A stretch of 64,000 bases of DNA, taken from the NCBI GenBank assembly GCA_002713695.1, contig PAUB01000050.1, forward strand, positions 164,087 through 228,086, given 5' to 3'. Origin of the DNA: Opitutaceae bacterium. Lineage in GTDB: Bacteria; Verrucomicrobiota; Verrucomicrobiia; Opitutales; Opitutaceae. This document shows, piece after piece, positions 35,551 to 42,994 of the stretch (its first letter is position 1; each line of letters opens with the position of its first letter). The position numbers were made by a program, and so were the translations under genes. Under the pieces are notes generated by a model. It worked only from the letters and a program-made list of their open reading frames with translations. It was not told the origin of the DNA and ran no database searches.

Positions 35551-35706
35551 ATGTCGCAGCACAAAAGCCTCCAAGGTCCTAAAGGACTCGTAGTCAAACG
35601 CAACGTCCTCAAACGCTTCGAACGCGTTGAGCTTCTCCGCAAACGCGGACAGTGGAAAGAAGGCGATCGCGTTCAAGGTCTCCGCAAAACGACGCCTGAC
35701 GTCTAA
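35551..35706 (+). CDS. Small basic protein of the Chlamydiae/Verrucomicrobia type
   Basis: A 51-residue, strongly basic protein: MSQHKSLQGPKGLVVKRNVL, then a middle block with KRFERVELLRKRG, then QWKEGDRVQGLRKTTPDV. It corresponds to the small basic protein family (TIGR04137) that I know from Verrucomicrobia, Chlamydiae and relatives. It carries about 15 Lys/Arg, no Cys and no signal sequence. Its size, charge and phylum-wide conservation suggest binding to rRNA or another nucleic acid, but no function is established from sequence. It has a strong terminator immediately downstream and stands alone between a cutA remnant and the DUF368 gene. Confidence 0.88.
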   Translation: MSQHKSLQGPKGLVVKRNVLKRFERVELLRKRGQWKEGDRVQGLRKTTPDV

Positions 35707-35729
35707 GCGACCTCACACATTTTACTTTT

Positions 35730-35762
35730 GGGCAGGTTTCTTTCGAGATCTGCCCTTTTTTG
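35730..35762 (+). terminator. Intrinsic terminator of the small basic protein gene
   Basis: GGGCAG ... CTGCCC form a 6-bp stem, extendable by imperfect pairs, over a 14-nt interior and followed by seven T. It starts 24 bp after the stop codon and indicates a short monocistronic transcript. Confidence 0.92.
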
Positions 35763-35782
35763 TGATTACTCCCCAATAGCTC

Positions 35783-36703
35783 ATGAAATTACTCTACCAT
35801 CTCCGTATCGCGATCATCGGCTTCATCATGGGCGCGGCCGATCTGGTCCCCGGCGTCTCTGGGGGGACGATCGCCTTCATCAGCGGTATTTACGAACGCC
35901 TGCTCAACAGCATCAAGAGTTTCGACCTCAATATGCTGAAGCTCCTGCTTCGTGGGCAGTTTCGTGACGTCTGGGATCGGATTCCGGTTGCGTTCTTTGT
36001 CGCTCTAGGCCTAGGGTTCGCCACCGCGATCCTGAGCTTATCCCACGTGTTGAGTGGTTTCTTCGGATCACATCCGGTGGAGCTCTGGTCTTTCTTCTTC
36101 GGTCTCGTGCTGGGATCAATCGTTCTCCTGATCCGAGAGACGTGGATCTGGAAACCAACCGATTTCACGGCCTTCGCTGTCGCCGCCATCGCCACCTACT
36201 GGCTGGTTGGAATGCAGGCCTTCCAAACCCCATCGAGTTCACTCTTTCTCTTCTTCGCTGGGGCCATCGCCATCTGCGCCATGATCCTTCCGGGTATTTC
36301 CGGTTCTTACCTGCTCCTCATCATGGGAAAATATCAGCAAATCCTCGAAGCGATCAATAATCGTGATTTCGTTTCCATGGCCATCTTCGGTGCAGGTATC
36401 GTCGTGGGCATCCTCTCCTTCGTTCGCATCGTCAGCTGGCTCCTCAATCGTTGGCGTCAAATCACCCTCATCACATTGACGGGCATCATGGCGGGCGCGC
36501 TTCGCACCGTTTGGCCCTGGAAGGAAGTGCTTACCACACGCATCAACAGCAAGGGCGAGGAAGTGCCACTGACTCAGATCAACATTTCTCCCGTCGACGG
36601 CAGCCTCGGCATGGCCGTGCTATTTCTCATCGTAGGACTCATCGTCGTGGTCGGCATTAGCCACCTCAATCCCAATCAATCCGGCAAAAAGACGCAGGAC
36701 TGA
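35783..36703 (+). CDS. DUF368 membrane protein, putative undecaprenyl-phosphate translocase (PopT-like)
   Basis: A 306-residue polytopic protein with about eight membrane segments. The N-terminal signature is IIGFIMGAADLVPGVSGGTIAFISGIYERLL, and its internal repeat in the second half is FFAGAIAICAMILPGISGSYLLLIMGKYQQILEAI. The paired PGVSGG/PGISGS motifs are the hallmark of DUF368. Members of this family have been reported to return undecaprenyl phosphate across the cytoplasmic membrane, recycling the lipid carrier for peptidoglycan and polysaccharide synthesis. The role here is inferred from the family. It is a stand-alone gene after the terminator of the small basic protein. Confidence 0.9.
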   Translation: MKLLYHLRIAIIGFIMGAADLVPGVSGGTIAFISGIYERLLNSIKSFDLNMLKLLLRGQFRDVWDRIPVAFFVALGLGFATAILSLSHVLSGFFGSHPVELWSFFFGLVLGSIVLLIRETWIWKPTDFTAFAVAAIATYWLVGMQAFQTPSSSLFLFFAGAIAICAMILPGISGSYLLLIMGKYQQILEAINNRDFVSMAIFGAGIVVGILSFVRIVSWLLNRWRQITLITLTGIMAGALRTVWPWKEVLTTRINSKGEEVPLTQINISPVDGSLGMAVLFLIVGLIVVVGISHLNPNQSGKKTQD

Positions 36704-36832
36704 TCGGAGACCTCCTCCCCCAAGTCACATGCATACTCCCGCTCTTATGCGTGTGTGCTGCTGAGTTCATGATGAGATCGCCACTGCAAGCTCACCTCAG
36801 ATAGCGTCCGCGATCTAAACTACCACACTGTC

Positions 36833-37837
36833 ATGAAAATCGGGATCATCGGCACCGGAAGCGTCGCCACCAAAAACTATCTCCCCTTCCTCGCGGCTCA
36901 CGACGACGTCTCGTTGTGCTACTACAATCGAACGAAGACCAAAGCATCGGAGTGTGCCGAGCAATTCGGAGGCCAAGTATTCGACACGATTACCGATCTG
37001 GTCGCGTGGGAACCAGATAGCGTTTTCGTTTTAACGAATGAGCAACATCGAGCCGATGTGCTTCGTGAGCTCCTGCCGCTCGGCACACGGCGTGTGTTTT
37101 GCGAAAAGCCTTTAGTCGCTTCAGCCGGACAAGCTGCGGTGAGCGAGGCTGATTTCTTTACTGCGCAATCCCTGATGCAGACCGCCGACAAACAGGGCGT
37201 CTCTATGGCGATGATCTTCAACTACCGATTCTTCCTACAAGTGCAGCGCGCCCTGAAGCTACGGAACGAACTGAATCTAGGTGAGCTACAGCAAGTTTCA
37301 GCGATCACTCACTACGTCTGTTGGAGTCATGTGATTGATCTAATCCACCACTTCGCTGGTGATATCCTCGAGGTGTCTGCACTGGAAGGCAGAAACCTCC
37401 ACCGCGGCGCCGATATGGAGGCACGCGACCTAAGCGCTGCTCTAAATTTCACGAGCGGAGCCACCGGCACACTCCTCGGCAGTGCGGCAATCGACTTCGA
37501 TTTTGATCTCTTTGAGCTCACCATGATCCACGAACGCGGACGGATTCGTCTTTATGATCTTGATGGCGATTTGGACATCATGGATACGACTTCGAGCACG
37601 AGTGAAACTTTGCGACTATCGCCAGACAAAAGCCGTTGGGGCCAATACGACGCCTCCTTCGCCGCCTCGATCAATGCCTACCTGGAGAGCATTCGTCTCA
37701 AACAAGCACCGCCCATTCCCGGTCTCGCCGGATTAAAGGAGCTTCAAGTCGAAGCAGCTCTGCGGCGCTCCATCGCTGAAAAACGACCTGTGATCTTAGG
37801 CCAGGACTTCCCCCTCAATCCCGTCAAAGAAGCCTGA
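36833..37837 (+). CDS. Gfo/Idh/MocA family oxidoreductase
   Basis: A 334-residue NAD(P)-dependent dehydrogenase. It has an N-terminal Rossmann domain (KIGIIGTGSVATKNYLPFLAAHDD), the family EKP motif in RVFCEKPLVAS, and the catalytic region SHVIDLIHHFAGD with an Asp-x3-His arrangement. The C-terminal alpha/beta substrate domain ends VEAALRRSIAEKRPVIL. Such enzymes oxidise or reduce sugar or inositol hydroxyls. It is the first gene of a tight four-gene set. The next start follows its stop by one base, so it very likely acts in a shared pathway with the MDR dehydrogenase and the nucleotidyltransferase. Confidence 0.88.
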   Translation: MKIGIIGTGSVATKNYLPFLAAHDDVSLCYYNRTKTKASECAEQFGGQVFDTITDLVAWEPDSVFVLTNEQHRADVLRELLPLGTRRVFCEKPLVASAGQAAVSEADFFTAQSLMQTADKQGVSMAMIFNYRFFLQVQRALKLRNELNLGELQQVSAITHYVCWSHVIDLIHHFAGDILEVSALEGRNLHRGADMEARDLSAALNFTSGATGTLLGSAAIDFDFDLFELTMIHERGRIRLYDLDGDLDIMDTTSSTSETLRLSPDKSRWGQYDASFAASINAYLESIRLKQAPPIPGLAGLKELQVEAALRRSIAEKRPVILGQDFPLNPVKEA

Positions 37838-37838
37838 T

Positions 37839-38843
37839 ATGCAACACGTAGTTTTAAACGGCGGCTCACAAGTCAGCATCGAATCAGCGCCCGATCCAAC
37901 CCCTGATCCCGGCGAAGTCGTTCTGCGCATGCGCTGCTCCGCGCTCTGCGGTAGTGAGATGAAGGACTATTACAGAAAAGGTGTCGCCAACAGCAACGAT
38001 GGGCACGAAGCCGTCGGCGTTGTCGAAACGATTGGACCAGATGTCACGCGAGTCGCAGTTGGTGATCGTGTCGGCATCAGCGCCGTCGCGGGATGTGGCC
38101 GACGTGACTGCGAACCCTGCAATCACGGACAATCTACCTGGTGTTCTGATTTCCAGATCTTCACCGGTGCTCACGCCGAGCTATTCAAGACTTCTGAAAC
38201 CGCCTGCTTGCAGGTGCCGGAACACATCTTCGACGACATCGCGGTCTTACTCACCGGCGATGGATTGGGCGTGCCTTATCACACCGGCCAAAAACTTGGC
38301 GACACCTCCAATCGCACGATCGCGATATTCGGCGCAGGCCCAGTGGGCTTAAGCAATATCATGGTGCAGCATTTCTACGGAGCTCGCGTCATCGCAATCG
38401 ACATCTCCGAATATCGCCTCGAACAAGCGCGACTCTTAGGAGCCGACACCCTCATTGATGCCCGTAATGCAGATGCCGTGGCAAAGGTTCACGAGTGGTC
38501 ATCAGGTGGAGTCGATATCGCCATCGAATGCGCCGGCAATCCGAAGACTCTCAAGCAATGCTTCGACGCTGTTCGCCCCAACGGTATCGTGATGATCAAC
38601 GGCGAACAATCCGCCGTCGAGTTGTCACCCAGCGAAGATTTTATCCGCCGCGATATCACCGCCATCGGCTCATGGTATTATCAGATCGGAGAATACCCGA
38701 GCATGCTAAAACTCTACCAAGACGGACTACCTCTCGAAGATCTCATCTCCCACCGTATGCCTTTCACCGATGCCGCCGAAGGATTCGCCCTCATGGCCAA
38801 AGGAGAATCCGCTAAAGTCATTCTGGAGTATCCTCAATCCTAG
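37839..38843 (+). CDS. Zinc-dependent medium-chain alcohol dehydrogenase
   Basis: A 334-residue MDR enzyme. The catalytic zinc ligands are the Cys in SALCGSEMK (residue 38 region) and the His in NDGHEAVGVVE. The structural zinc loop has four Cys (GCGRRDCEPCNHGQSTWC). The NAD fold is IAIFGAGPVGLSNIMVQHF. VDIAIECAGNPKTLKQCFDAVRPNG is typical of sorbitol/threonine dehydrogenase relatives. It probably oxidises a polyol or reduces a keto-sugar. It starts one base after the Gfo/Idh gene, and 68 bp separate it from the nucleotidyltransferase. The pairing recalls the TarJ-TarI logic (MDR reductase plus cytidylyltransferase), though orthology is not claimed. Confidence 0.9.
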   Translation: MQHVVLNGGSQVSIESAPDPTPDPGEVVLRMRCSALCGSEMKDYYRKGVANSNDGHEAVGVVETIGPDVTRVAVGDRVGISAVAGCGRRDCEPCNHGQSTWCSDFQIFTGAHAELFKTSETACLQVPEHIFDDIAVLLTGDGLGVPYHTGQKLGDTSNRTIAIFGAGPVGLSNIMVQHFYGARVIAIDISEYRLEQARLLGADTLIDARNADAVAKVHEWSSGGVDIAIECAGNPKTLKQCFDAVRPNGIVMINGEQSAVELSPSEDFIRRDITAIGSWYYQIGEYPSMLKLYQDGLPLEDLISHRMPFTDAAEGFALMAKGESAKVILEYPQS

Positions 38844-38911
38844 CCCCGAGCCTTGCCCTCAGTAATCCAGCCTACTTAATCGTGATCCCTCCTCAATAAT
38901 CTTACCTAATC

Positions 38912-39664
38912 ATGCGAGCCATCATCATAGGCGCCGGACGCGGCAGCCGCCTCATGCCCACCACGGCCAACCAACCCAAGTGCTTTGCGCGCGTCCAAGA
39001 TCGCCGCATTCTCGACTGGTCACTCAGCGCGTTGGCCGACAACGGAATTGACGATATTTGCTTCATCGGCGGCTACCAGATCGACAAGGTCCGTGCGGAT
39101 TATCCCAATTTCACCTTCCGGCACAACGCAGACTGGGAGAACAATAACATCCTCCTCTCGCTCATGCACGCGGAGGATCTCATGTATGAGCAGTTCATCT
39201 GCTGTTATTCGGATATCCTCTTCTCGTCGAATCTCATCGCAGGACTCCTCGCTTCCGAGCAGGATATCACACTGGCCGTCGACGTCGGTTGGGAAGAACG
39301 CTACCAACATCGCACTCAACACCCTCCCGACGACGCCGAGAAACTTTCCGGAGCCAACGGCTCCGTGACTCGAGTGCATCGCGGCATGGACGCCGACGAC
39401 GCGCACGGCGAATACACGGGTATCGCAAAATTTTCTTCGGCTGGAGCCTCCCTGCTCAAAGAGCACTTCAACCGCTGCAAGGAGCTATACGCAGGCAAGC
39501 CGTTTCGCGAAGCCAAGGTTTTTGAGAAGTCCTACAAGATCCTGCTATTTCAGGAAATGCTAGAGGCGGGCGTGGCCATGTACCACACCGACACCGCTGG
39601 CGAATATCTTGAAATCGACACGCAGGAAGACTTCGAACTCGCCCAGATTCAGTGGACGGGTTGA
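38912..39664 (+). CDS. NTP transferase domain protein (sugar/polyol/choline-phosphate nucleotidyltransferase-like)
   Basis: A 250-residue nucleotidyltransferase. The N-terminal signature AIIIGAGRGSRLMPTTANQPKCFARV contains the G-x-G-x-R nucleotide-binding loop and the Pro-Lys that positions the substrate. The block NADWENNNILLSLMHAEDLM is characteristic of the LicC-like group (N....NNI.SL). An acidic metal-site segment CCYSDILF and the C-terminal GEYLEIDTQEDFELAQ also fit. It should activate a phosphorylated small molecule with CTP or another NTP. It is embedded in a cluster with two dehydrogenases and a MetE-like protein. The activated product is unknown. Confidence 0.85.
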   Translation: MRAIIIGAGRGSRLMPTTANQPKCFARVQDRRILDWSLSALADNGIDDICFIGGYQIDKVRADYPNFTFRHNADWENNNILLSLMHAEDLMYEQFICCYSDILFSSNLIAGLLASEQDITLAVDVGWEERYQHRTQHPPDDAEKLSGANGSVTRVHRGMDADDAHGEYTGIAKFSSAGASLLKEHFNRCKELYAGKPFREAKVFEKSYKILLFQEMLEAGVAMYHTDTAGEYLEIDTQEDFELAQIQWTG

Positions 39665-39711
39665 GCCAAACCTTTCACCCATTCTTCTAAACCAGACCGC
39701 CAACCCAATCC

Positions 39712-40776
39712 ATGTCCGAAAACAAACTCTTTCCCGCCTCCGTCATTGGCTCCATGCCACGATCAGACTTCGTCAAAGACCTCGTTCTCGGCGATGCCGA
39801 AATCTCTCCTGAAGAATACAATAAACGAATAGATGCCGCCGTGCGCTACATCGTCTCCGTGCAGGAACAGGCCGGAGTCGACGTGCTCAACGACGGGGAA
39901 TGGCGCCGCAAATCCTACATCGGCGTGATTGCCGAACTGGCCCACGGTTTCGAACTCAGCCGTGCCGACGACGGCCGCCCTTGGACTGTGGTGACTGGAA
40001 AAGTCGAATCCAAGAACCCTGGCTTCATCTCACGCGAAGTCGAATTCGTCCGCGACATCACCACCCGGCAGATTAAAGCCACGCTCCCCTCGCCCGCGCT
40101 ACTTGGCGAGCGCATGTGGGACCCTGAGCTCTCCAAAGCGGCTTATCCGACCCGAGAGGATTTCGCCCGCGCCTGCGTGCCCATTCTTCGCCAAGAGATC
40201 GAATTACTCAAAGAAGCAGGTGCTTCGATTATCCAAATCGACGACCCACATCTCTGCCTGTTCGTCGATCCACAGGTTCGCTGCCAGCACGACAATCCTG
40301 ATCTTGCCGCCGACTTTGCCGCCGATGTCGTCAACGAATTGATCGAGGGCTTCGAAGGACTGAAGTTTGCCGAGCATCTTTGCCGTCGTGCCGGCGCGCG
40401 CGCCCGTGGTGAGGCATCTCATGCCGGTGGTTTTGACGCCATCATCAATCAACTCAACCGCCTCAAGGTGCATCACATCACCATGGAATTCACCACCCCC
40501 GGTGCCGGCGATTTCGAAGTGCTCAAACAACTGCGCGACGATTTTGAAATTGGCCTCGGCTGCGTCGATGTGACGCCCGGCAAGATCGACTCTCCCGAAA
40601 CCATTGCTGCCCGTGTTCGCGAAGCGGCCAAATATATCGCCCCTGAACGCATCACGCTGAATCCAGACTGTGGATTCGCCCCCGGCTCAGGCGCCGTCGT
40701 GCCAATCGATGAGGCCTACAGGAAGCTGCAGAACGAAGTGAAAGCCGCTGAAATTCTCCGCTCAGAGTTTTCTTAA
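39712..40776 (+). CDS. MetE C-terminal-like zinc methyltransferase (cobalamin-independent methionine synthase II family)
   Basis: A 354-residue single TIM-barrel protein corresponding only to the catalytic half of MetE (full MetE is about 750). The zinc ligands are conserved: His222 and Cys224 in EHLCRRAG, Glu259 in TMEFTTPG and Cys320 in NPDCGFAPG. The entry strands SVIGSMPRSDFVKD and VDVLNDGEWRRKSY also fit. Stand-alone members transfer methyl or alkyl groups between thiols and varied donors (for example coenzyme M transferases). The N-terminal folate-binding half of MetE is missing, so a thiol substrate other than homocysteine is possible. It is the last gene of the cluster. Confidence 0.85.
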   Translation: MSENKLFPASVIGSMPRSDFVKDLVLGDAEISPEEYNKRIDAAVRYIVSVQEQAGVDVLNDGEWRRKSYIGVIAELAHGFELSRADDGRPWTVVTGKVESKNPGFISREVEFVRDITTRQIKATLPSPALLGERMWDPELSKAAYPTREDFARACVPILRQEIELLKEAGASIIQIDDPHLCLFVDPQVRCQHDNPDLAADFAADVVNELIEGFEGLKFAEHLCRRAGARARGEASHAGGFDAIINQLNRLKVHHITMEFTTPGAGDFEVLKQLRDDFEIGLGCVDVTPGKIDSPETIAARVREAAKYIAPERITLNPDCGFAPGSGAVVPIDEAYRKLQNEVKAAEILRSEFS

Positions 40777-40855
40777 AAGCGGGCTAGCCGAGCCGTAGCC
40801 CGAACTTGCGTGGGGTGACTTGTCACGCCGTAACCTTGGTGAAGGCGGAAGGCAT

Positions 40856-40898
40856 GGCCGTGCCATGCGAAGCTCGCTCTGCGAGCGTAGCATGGTGC
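40856..40898 (-). repeat. 43-nt hairpin repeat abutting tRNA-Arg (copy 2)
   Basis: Ungapped counterpart of 7413-7455 (36 of 43 identical). It contains the stem GCTCGC-TCT-GCGAGC at 40872-40886, flanked by further pairing (ATGC...GCAT). Its end overlaps the discriminator and CCA of the minus-strand tRNA-Arg, the same relation as copy 1 has to tRNA-Gly. Several differences between copies fall in stem positions. Confidence 0.6.
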
Positions 40899-40967
40899 TC
40901 CCGCCGGGAGTCGAACCCAGATCAATGGCTTCGGAGGCCACTGCACTATCCATTGTGCTACAGGAGC
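40893..40967 (-). tRNA. tRNA-Arg (anticodon CCG)
   Basis: Minus-strand cloverleaf. The acceptor GCTCCTG/CGGGAGC has one G-U pair. The anticodon arm is GTGGC-CTCCGAA-GCCAT with anticodon CCG, and the T-arm contains GGTTCGACTCCC. The discriminator base is A, with an encoded CCA, 75 nt in all. It reads CGG. Confidence 0.92.
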
Positions 40968-41035
40968 GGAGGAGCACCTATGACTAGGCGCAGATAAGCG
41001 GGCTTCAAGCAGTTTCCGCAATCAAGCGCTGATGC

Positions 41036-42433
41036 TTAGATATGAATCGCTTCACCAGTGGTCGCGGCCGCCGCTTCCATCACGGCTTCGCTCAGAGTCG
41101 GATGTGCATGAATCGTATGGTGAATCTCTTCAACGGTCGCTTCCATGCCAATCGCCAGACCGTATTCGGCGATCAGTTCAGTCGCTTCCGAACCCACGAT
41201 GTGAGCGCCATAGATTTCAGCCGTCTTCGCATCAGCGATGACTTTCACGAAGCCTTCGCTTTCGTCAGACGCGACCGCCTTGCCTGATGCGGTAAAAGGG
41301 AACTTGCCGATCATGTAATCGAGATTCTTTTCCTTCGCGGCCTGTTCGGTGAGACCGATGCTACCGACCTGCGGTTGGCAATACGTGCAGCCCGGGAACG
41401 TCGTCACGCGCTTAGCCTTCGAGTGATAGAACATACCATTGACGGCGTTGATCCCTTCGTAAGTCGCCACATGAGCCAACCAAGGCGGACCAATTATATC
41501 GCCGGCAGCGTAAACACCTTTCACGCTGGTTTGATAATCGTCGCCTACCTTCAGGTAACCGCGCTCCAACTCAGGTTTCAGATTCGCTGCGAGCGCACCT
41601 TCGAGATTAGGCGTCACACCAATAGCCGAAAGTAAAACATCCGCTTCAATCGTGGTCTTGTTATCACCAGCCACTAAATCGAGCGTTACAGATTTTTTGC
41701 CGACTTTAAAATTCTCACACTTCGTATCCACATGGACCTCAATCCCCTGCTTCTCGAATGATTTATGCAGGAGCTTGGATACATCGGCGTCTTCAACCGG
41801 AAGCATCTGAGGTAGCATTTCGACCAAGGTCACTTTCGCGCCAAGCGCGTTATAGAAATAGGCAAACTCCACGCCAATCGCTCCGGCGCCCACGATGACG
41901 ATTGATTTCGGCATTTTGGTGTTCGCAAGCGCTTCCCGTGAGGTCATCACGCGTTCTCCATCGTATTCGAGATCAGCGATCCGGCGCATCTTACAGCCTG
42001 TGGCGAGCAACACGTTTTTCGTGGTCAAAAACTTTCCCTTCTCCTTCCCTTCTGTAATCGAAACCATCCCGGGGGCACTGACCTGCCCAAGACCCACAAC
42101 GTAATCGACCTTGTTCTTCTTAAACAAAAATTCGATCCCCTTGGCCATCTGACCGGCCACCGTGCGCGAGCGGCCCATGATCTTTTCAAAATCAAACGAG
42201 ACGCCTTCTGCGCTCAGTCCATAATTCTCGGCTTTCTTAAATTTCTGGTAGAGCTCAGCGCTCTTCAGCAAGGCCTTAGTCGGGATACAGCCCCAGTTCA
42301 GACACGTGCCACCTGCGCGTTCGGATTCGACGCAGGCTACCTTCTTGCCCAACTGCCCAGCGCGGATTGCCGCTGCGTAGCCCGCAGGTCCGCCTCCGAT
42401 TACTACAAGATCGTATTCAATAGATTCAGCCAT
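41036..42433 (-). CDS. lpdA: Dihydrolipoyl dehydrogenase
   Basis: A 465-residue flavoprotein, E3 of 2-oxoacid dehydrogenase and glycine-cleavage complexes. The FAD motif is VVIGGGPAGYAAAIRA. The redox disulfide lies in GGTCLNWGCIPTKALL (the canonical C-x4-C). The NAD motif is IVIVGAGAIGVEFAYFY, the second FAD site is VYAAGDIIGPPWLAHVA, and the C-terminal dyad is HAHPTLSEAVMEAA. The match is much closer to bona fide Lpd than that of the reductase at 10.6-12.0 kb. No E1 or E2 genes adjoin it, so it may serve several complexes. It lies 68 bp downstream of tRNA-Arg on the same strand. Confidence 0.96.
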   Translation of the reverse strand: MAESIEYDLVVIGGGPAGYAAAIRAGQLGKKVACVESERAGGTCLNWGCIPTKALLKSAELYQKFKKAENYGLSAEGVSFDFEKIMGRSRTVAGQMAKGIEFLFKKNKVDYVVGLGQVSAPGMVSITEGKEKGKFLTTKNVLLATGCKMRRIADLEYDGERVMTSREALANTKMPKSIVIVGAGAIGVEFAYFYNALGAKVTLVEMLPQMLPVEDADVSKLLHKSFEKQGIEVHVDTKCENFKVGKKSVTLDLVAGDNKTTIEADVLLSAIGVTPNLEGALAANLKPELERGYLKVGDDYQTSVKGVYAAGDIIGPPWLAHVATYEGINAVNGMFYHSKAKRVTTFPGCTYCQPQVGSIGLTEQAAKEKNLDYMIGKFPFTASGKAVASDESEGFVKVIADAKTAEIYGAHIVGSEATELIAEYGLAIGMEATVEEIHHTIHAHPTLSEAVMEAAAATTGEAIHI

Positions 42434-42528
42434 GATGAGTATATGCTAGGTGTTAAAGGAACACCGTCAATGCACCACCAAAGGTGGTCAAATTGAAAAC
42501 CCCTTTCACCCTCTCGCCGACTGCTCGA

Positions 42529-42954
42529 TCAGATATCGATTACGTCTTTCGTATTCGCTTTGCCTCTATGCCGACCACCACGTGAATCGCGACCTCCCGG
42601 CGGGCGCTTAAACAACTGGCTCGCCAGAAAGTTAGTCACACTCACGATAAGAGAGCCCCAGAAAGCCGATCCAAATCCGGCCACGTTAAACCCATTCACC
42701 AATTCACCGACCAGTAAAAACAACAAGGCGTTGATCAACACCACTCCCAGCCCCATCGTGAGCACAATGAACGGCAACGTGAAGAGCACCAAGAGCGGTT
42801 TTAGAATCGCATTCAGGAAGCTGAGCAGGAGCACCACGATAAACAGCGTCATGCCATCTTGGCAGTGGAGACCATCGACTAAGCGCGTTGCGATAGTGAC
42901 ACCCATGGCCATGATCAGCCAACGCACGAGTAATTGCAGAAATGGGGAATTCAT
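42529..42954 (-). CDS. YvlD/phage holin 4-like family small membrane protein
   Basis: A 141-residue protein with four hydrophobic segments (LVRWLIMAMGVTIATRLV; MTLFIVVLLLSFLNAIL; LLVLFTLPFIVLTMGLGVVLINALLFLLVGELV; AFWGSLIVSVTNFLASQLF). The internal pattern LNAILKPLLVLFTLPFIVLTMGLG is diagnostic of the Phage_holin_4_2/YvlD family, which is chromosomal and widespread despite its name. The C-terminus is a soluble Arg/Gly-rich tail (RPPGGRDSRGGRHRGKANTKD), possibly cytoplasmic. In Firmicutes relatives respond to envelope stress; no such link is visible here. No other phage gene surrounds it. Confidence 0.82.
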   Translation of the reverse strand: MNSPFLQLLVRWLIMAMGVTIATRLVDGLHCQDGMTLFIVVLLLSFLNAILKPLLVLFTLPFIVLTMGLGVVLINALLFLLVGELVNGFNVAGFGSAFWGSLIVSVTNFLASQLFKRPPGGRDSRGGRHRGKANTKDVIDI

Positions 42955-42994
42955 GAACGGGAGATAGCCTGTTCACCGTCCTCCATCATCGCAA

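Noticed and set aside
42529..42954. Prophage holin
   Set aside because: The family name includes phage holin, but YvlD-like proteins are chromosomal and no capsid, tail, integrase or lysin gene surrounds it.
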